A stretch of 64,000 nucleotides of DNA from JAXLQL01 sp046331625 (lineage in GTDB: Bacteria > Acidobacteriota > Terriglobia > Bryobacterales > Bryobacteraceae), in NCBI GenBank assembly GCA_046331625.1, contig JAXLQL010000006.1, positions 349,430-413,429 of the forward strand, in the 5' to 3' direction. Made by a program: the position numbers and the translations under genes. Shown in pieces: positions 60,490-64,000 of the stretch. Every line of letters starts with the position of its first letter. The first letter of the stretch is position 1. Under the pieces are notes generated by a model that saw nothing but the letters and a program-made list of their open reading frames with translations, made no database searches and was not told where the DNA came from.

Positions 60490-62001
60490 GTGAGCCTATC
60501 CAAACGCCTCGCTCTCATCTCATTCGTCCCCTTTTTCGCAGCTTGCGCTTTGCTCGCCCTTCAATATTGGCAGTCGCGGACCAGTTCCCGCGAGCGAGCC
60601 TTGGCCGCGCAGTTTACCGAGTGGCAGACGAACCTGAACGCGGAAGCCGATGCCCTGCCCCTCGACTTTCGTCAAACCGAGCCCGCCCGAGCCGTTGACC
60701 GAGTGTGGCAGATCTGCCGCAAGACGGACTCGATGGCCGACAAGCTTGCTGCGTCGGCACTAGCCATGCCGCATGCGGCACGCGAGTTTCGCCAAGTGCG
60801 CGACCGCCTCGATGGCGCGTGTAGTTTGAAATCGCGGCTGATGGAACAAGACACGCCGCAGCAGCGCAAAGAGGTTGAGTCTGAGTTCCTATTGAAGCTC
60901 ACGCAGGCAGCGGCCAGCTTGGATCGCGCGAAAGAAGCGCTCCGGACCGATCCCGCCACCGCCGCCGACGCTGCCCGCAGCGCCCACACGCGCGACCTGT
61001 TGCTGCTGGGGCTGGCCGCGGCGCTGACGGGCCTGCTGCTGCTGTTCAGCGCGGGATTGCCTGATCCCGTGGCCGCGAAGACTGAGCGGCCCATGGGCTA
61101 CGATGTCAAGGCCGCCATCGCCACCGATACTTCGTTTCGCATCCTGTCAGTGAGCTCGGCGGCGGAGGACCTGCTGCGCCGCTCGTCGGCTGATCTTGTG
61201 GGCAAGCCGCTCTCGGTCGTATTTCCCGGCATCGGAGACAAGAAGACCGGACGCTGGAGATCCGTAGGCCGCTCGCAGACCGTTCGAGAAACGGCCCGCA
61301 ACGGCGAAGGCGCCAGTTTCCCGGTGGATCTCGAGATTCACCCCAACGGCGACGCCTTCGGCACCTGGATTGTGTTCCTCACTCCGATTGCTCCTGGAAC
61401 ACGGCCAGCCCACGAGTCAGACGCGTTCCGGCTGGCGGCGGCTCCGACGATCATTCTTGACCCGGAGGCGCACGTGGTGGCCATGAATCTGGCCGCGGAG
61501 GAGATGACCGAGTTCGCGACGGCGGAATTGCGGTCGTGCTCGTTCTGGGACATGTTCGTAGATGAAGCCGACCGCTCGCGGGCGATCGACGACTTCCGCA
61601 GAGTCGCCTCGGAAACAGCACCGGTGAGCTCCGAGCAGACTTGGATCTCCCGAACGGGGACACGCCAGAAGCTGCGGCTCAGCCTGTCTCCGGTGCGGGA
61701 CTCGAGCGGCCACTTGCGTCACGCGATCGTGTGTTGCCTGAGCCGCGCCGGTGGACCGCCCGAGCAATGGGAGACGCACGCCGGAGACCTGCAGAATCAC
61801 CTTACCGTGATGCGGGGGTACTTGGACCTTGTCCTCCCTACGGTTCAGTCCAGCACCGTACTCTACGATGACTTGGCCGAAGCCAAACGGGCCGCCGACG
61901 GTGCTTGGTCGGCCGCCTCAGCGATGTTCGGAACCACCCCTTCGGCTGCGGATCCCCCTTCTGGGGACTCCAAAACGGCACCGGCGTACCAGTCCAGGTA
62001 G
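60490..62001 (+). CDS. Membrane PAS-domain protein with degenerate kinase dimerisation segment
   Basis: 503 residues. Membrane helix (ALISFVPFFAACALLALQYW), a helical extracytoplasmic domain of about 140 residues, a second helix (LLLGLAAALTGLLLLFSAGL), and two PAS-like domains: DTSFRILSVSSAAEDLLRRS and DPEAHVVAMNLAAEEMTEFA. The C-terminus has AGDLQNHLTVMRGYLDLVL, which resembles a HisKA helix of PAS-containing kinases, but the phosphoacceptor His (usual AHD) is Gly and there is no ATPase domain afterwards. Thus a receptor without a catalytic output. The GTG start gives the correct signal anchor. Confidence 0.75.
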   Translation: MSLSKRLALISFVPFFAACALLALQYWQSRTSSRERALAAQFTEWQTNLNAEADALPLDFRQTEPARAVDRVWQICRKTDSMADKLAASALAMPHAAREFRQVRDRLDGACSLKSRLMEQDTPQQRKEVESEFLLKLTQAAASLDRAKEALRTDPATAADAARSAHTRDLLLLGLAAALTGLLLLFSAGLPDPVAAKTERPMGYDVKAAIATDTSFRILSVSSAAEDLLRRSSADLVGKPLSVVFPGIGDKKTGRWRSVGRSQTVRETARNGEGASFPVDLEIHPNGDAFGTWIVFLTPIAPGTRPAHESDAFRLAAAPTIILDPEAHVVAMNLAAEEMTEFATAELRSCSFWDMFVDEADRSRAIDDFRRVASETAPVSSEQTWISRTGTRQKLRLSLSPVRDSSGHLRHAIVCCLSRAGGPPEQWETHAGDLQNHLTVMRGYLDLVLPTVQSSTVLYDDLAEAKRAADGAWSAASAMFGTTPSAADPPSGDSKTAPAYQSR

Positions 62002-62116
62002 CCGTTTGACCTAGCGGGAAAAAGTACGAAGCTCTCATTCGAAGGAATAGGCGCTTGAACCATACTGGGAAAGCCCAAGGCTACGGTAAAGGCCTGGGAA
62101 AGTGACGCCCATACTC

Positions 62117-63469
62117 ATGCGCTCCTCATCGTCAAAACGACTAGCTCCGTCCCCGTGGTTACTGCGAGTTGCGTTCTTCGCCACCTTAGCCGCTTGTGTC
62201 TGGCACGCTGGACAGGTATACCTGATCTCGCGGCAGCCGGTTGAAAGTGCCAAAGTACCGGAACTGGTAGACAAACTGCAATCGGTGGGATTCAAGATGC
62301 TCGAGGAAATCGAGGATCAACGAAAGGCCGTGGAAGATCCGGTGAGCGGGCTCAGCCCGTTCCAGAAACTCCAGAAGGTCTGCAAGATCTACACCGACGC
62401 GACGCCGGTGATCGAGCGGGCATTGCTCGACAAAAAGGGCATGCTGGCGCAATTGGCGGAAGCCACGGAGTGGGTTCGCAAAGCGGCGTCTCTCGGCCCG
62501 AAGCTGGGTTCCGAAACGGACCCAGCCAAGATCGCGATGCTCGAGGAAGATTGGCGGATCCACATCAACCATGCCGCGATCACGCTGCGGCAGATGGCGT
62601 CTGACTTGCGCAATGTGCCAGCCGATCTGGTGGTGGAGCAGAAGGCGTTGCGGTTCCAAGAGCAAGTGGCGAGCCTCGCTTTTCTCGGCGCGTTGACGAT
62701 GCTGTTGCTTTTTCTAAACCTGAAGCCTTCCGCGTTGAAGCCCGCGCCGTCTCCGTGGGCGCCGGTTTCGTGGGCGCCGCTGGCGTGCCAGGTTTCGCGA
62801 GACTCGCTGGTGGTGATCGATCAGGAAGGCGTGATTCGTTCGGTGAATCCGTCGGCGGAAGGGCTGCTGGGCAAACCGGCGGTGGAACTGGTGGGGCGCA
62901 CGGCAGCTTCGGTGGTGGATGTGCCGCGCAGCGAGACGAGCGAGACCGTTCACGGGATCGTTCGTTGCCCGGATGGGCGGAAGCGAAAGGCCGAATTGAC
63001 GGCGCATCCGATCCGCCTGCGGAACCGTTCCGGAGTCCTGCTGTGTGCCCGTGAGATCGCGGATTCTCCGGCTCAGTCCGGTTCCTCGAGCGCCGAGTCG
63101 GCGTTCGTTGCGGATTTGTTTCGCAGTTGCCCTGCACCGCTGGCAGTGCTCAACCCCGATGGGCACCTGATCCACTGGAACGAGCCTTGCCAGAGCGTGC
63201 TCGGGCTCGACCCCTCCACGGCGCGGCAGGAGCCCTACTGGTCCGTGGTGCTGGACGGAGCTGACGCACAGACGGCCCGGCAGCAATGGGAGTCGGTGAT
63301 CAAAGGCGACGCGGAACAGGAACTCGAACAGGCGTGGATTTCGTCGGCTGGGCAGCGGGTGAAGTTTCGCTGGTCGCGGAGTGTGCTGCGAGCTTCCGAT
63401 GGATCAGTCCGCTACGTGCTGATGATCGGCGTGCCGCGCGGGGCGGCGGCTGTGGCTCTGGCTGCGTAG
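62117..63469 (+). CDS. Second membrane PAS-domain protein, paralogue-like
   Basis: 450 residues. Same layout as the upstream gene: N-terminal helix (LLRVAFFATLAACVWHAGQV), a helical extracytoplasmic domain (about 50-195) with a Cys in LQKVCKIYTDATPVIER, a second helix (FLGALTMLLLFLNL), and two PAS domains (RDSLVVIDQEGVIRSVNPSA and APLAVLNPDGHLIHWNEPCQ). Nothing follows the second PAS, so there is no kinase, cyclase or effector. The ATG at 62117 is taken; a GTG at 62102 in frame is possible. Preceded by a 115-base gap with a small hairpin. Confidence 0.75.
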   Translation: MRSSSSKRLAPSPWLLRVAFFATLAACVWHAGQVYLISRQPVESAKVPELVDKLQSVGFKMLEEIEDQRKAVEDPVSGLSPFQKLQKVCKIYTDATPVIERALLDKKGMLAQLAEATEWVRKAASLGPKLGSETDPAKIAMLEEDWRIHINHAAITLRQMASDLRNVPADLVVEQKALRFQEQVASLAFLGALTMLLLFLNLKPSALKPAPSPWAPVSWAPLACQVSRDSLVVIDQEGVIRSVNPSAEGLLGKPAVELVGRTAASVVDVPRSETSETVHGIVRCPDGRKRKAELTAHPIRLRNRSGVLLCAREIADSPAQSGSSSAESAFVADLFRSCPAPLAVLNPDGHLIHWNEPCQSVLGLDPSTARQEPYWSVVLDGADAQTARQQWESVIKGDAEQELEQAWISSAGQRVKFRWSRSVLRASDGSVRYVLMIGVPRGAAAVALAA

Positions 63470-63518
63470 CTGGTAAACCCGCAGCCGGACCGTGACCCAG
63501 GCGCGATATAATCGGCCC

Positions 63519-64000
63519 ATGAATTTGGATCGCCGCGATTTTCTTGCCGCGTTGGGTGTGGCCACGCTTGCGAAGGCTGCCTCGTTGGCTGATATCCCGC
63601 TTGGCGTCACCACAGACGAGATCGACGAAGATGTCGATACGGCGGCGGCATTCCTCGAACGCTTCGGGCTCCATCACGCCGAGATCCGCCAGATCTGGGG
63701 CAAGTACAACACGTCGCATTCGCTCGAACGGATTCGCGAAGCGAAGTCTATCCTCGACAAGCACTCGGTGCGGACCGCGATCCTGAGCACTGGGTTCTTC
63801 AAGATCCCGCTGCCAGCGGACAATACGCAAGGGCACGCCGTGCTCGACAATCAGTGGTCTCTGCTCGATTCGGCAATGGAGCGCGCCGCAATCTTCGGCA
63901 CGGACAAGATCCGCGTGTTCGCCTTCACCTACAAAGATGGCGAGAAACCCGATCCGGCGGCGTATCCGCGCATTTACGAGTTGGTGAAAGAAGCCGCTCA
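63519..64000 (+). CDS. Tat-exported sugar-phosphate isomerase/epimerase-like TIM barrel, 5' part
   Basis: The first 160 residues; the gene continues beyond the window. N-terminus MNLDRRDFLAALGVATLAKA is a twin-arginine leader, followed by an AP-endonuclease-2/xylose-isomerase-like barrel start: IPLGVTTDEIDEDVDTAAAF, LERFGLHHAEIRQIWGKY, VRTAILSTGFFKIPLP and a strand ending with RVFAFTY. Exported members of this family are common in acidobacteria and planctomycetes, often with DUF1501-type genes. Function cannot be fixed from the visible part. Confidence 0.8.
   Translation, partial: MNLDRRDFLAALGVATLAKAASLADIPLGVTTDEIDEDVDTAAAFLERFGLHHAEIRQIWGKYNTSHSLERIREAKSILDKHSVRTAILSTGFFKIPLPADNTQGHAVLDNQWSLLDSAMERAAIFGTDKIRVFAFTYKDGEKPDPAAYPRIYELVKEAA

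Noticed and set aside
62002..62116. Possible c-di-GMP-type riboswitch before the second PAS gene
   Set aside because: There is a hairpin (CCCA-A-GGC / GCC-TGGG) and an ATTC-GAAG-GAAT stem, but the conserved GEMM core is absent, so no riboswitch is called.
1..64000. tRNA or rRNA genes, CRISPR arrays, insertion sequences, prophage
   Set aside because: No cloverleaf T-loop context, no regular direct-repeat/spacer pattern, and no transposase or phage-like protein was recognised when reading the window.

Overview
The window is a GC-rich, gene-dense bacterial chromosome segment. The gene content points to an acidobacterium of the Bryobacterales/Solibacter type. Pointers are a secreted NHL-repeat protein with a Solibacter-type (TIGR03437-like) C-terminal domain, an SBBP-repeat propeller, a DUF1501 protein, a cytochrome/DUF1549/DUF1553 protein, an Oar-like outer-membrane receptor with a carboxypeptidase-regulatory domain, and many twin-arginine leaders. 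This is inferred from gene content only; no rRNA or other marker gene is present.

Layout. 1-7.9 kb: a Tad/Flp pilus locus (secretin, TadG-like, two TadE-like, CpaE/TadZ, CpaF/TadA, TadB, TadC). 8.1-8.7 kb: a thioredoxin-fold gene on the minus strand whose frame is interrupted only by a TGA at the first position of its CxxC motif (UPHC), followed by a bacterial SECIS-like hairpin; it is a probable selenoprotein. 8.8-17 kb: DUF1501, two secreted beta-propeller proteins and a matrixin-type protease. 17-22.4 kb: LytS-type kinase, methyltransferase, VIT/VWA protein, unknown secreted protein. 22.5-30.1 kb: OtnK/OtnC, gamma-glutamyltransferase, queC-queE plus a Tat-leader pyruvyl-transferase-like protein, and a hydrolase behind a run of RNA hairpins. 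30.3-41.3 kb: SDR, PSD1-type cytochrome, Oar-like receptor, YfhO-like protein, NRAMP-UspA fusion. 41.4-45.5 kb: small secreted protein, a multidomain matrixin, small membrane proteins.

45.5-57.9 kb is the most unusual part. A DUF1175 protein with an NlpC/P60-like residue layout overlaps a thioester-type alpha-2-macroglobulin gene. On the opposite strand, mutL is followed by a gene that fuses a penicillin-binding transpeptidase, a SpoIID domain and an HExxH peptidase domain. Together they look like an envelope protection/remodelling module related to the enterobacterial yfa genes. Two stretches here (about 48.4-51.3 and 54.95-57.85 kb) carry many small indels that break the macroglobulin, mutL, TPR-protein and MFS genes. 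Encoded motifs are intact between the breaks and several breaks look like homopolymer deletions, so sequence error is at least as likely as decay.

57.9-64 kb: a glycosyltransferase-acetyltransferase fusion, a DUF465 protein with a clear terminator, two tandem membrane PAS proteins without an output domain, and the start of a Tat-exported TIM-barrel protein cut by the window end.

A family of nested palindromic repeats (GCGGGAC-NNNN-GTCCCGC hairpins joined to a second hairpin and ending in TGT[A/G]GGGC) recurs at eight places, almost always between genes. One full copy lies in frame inside a TadE-like gene.
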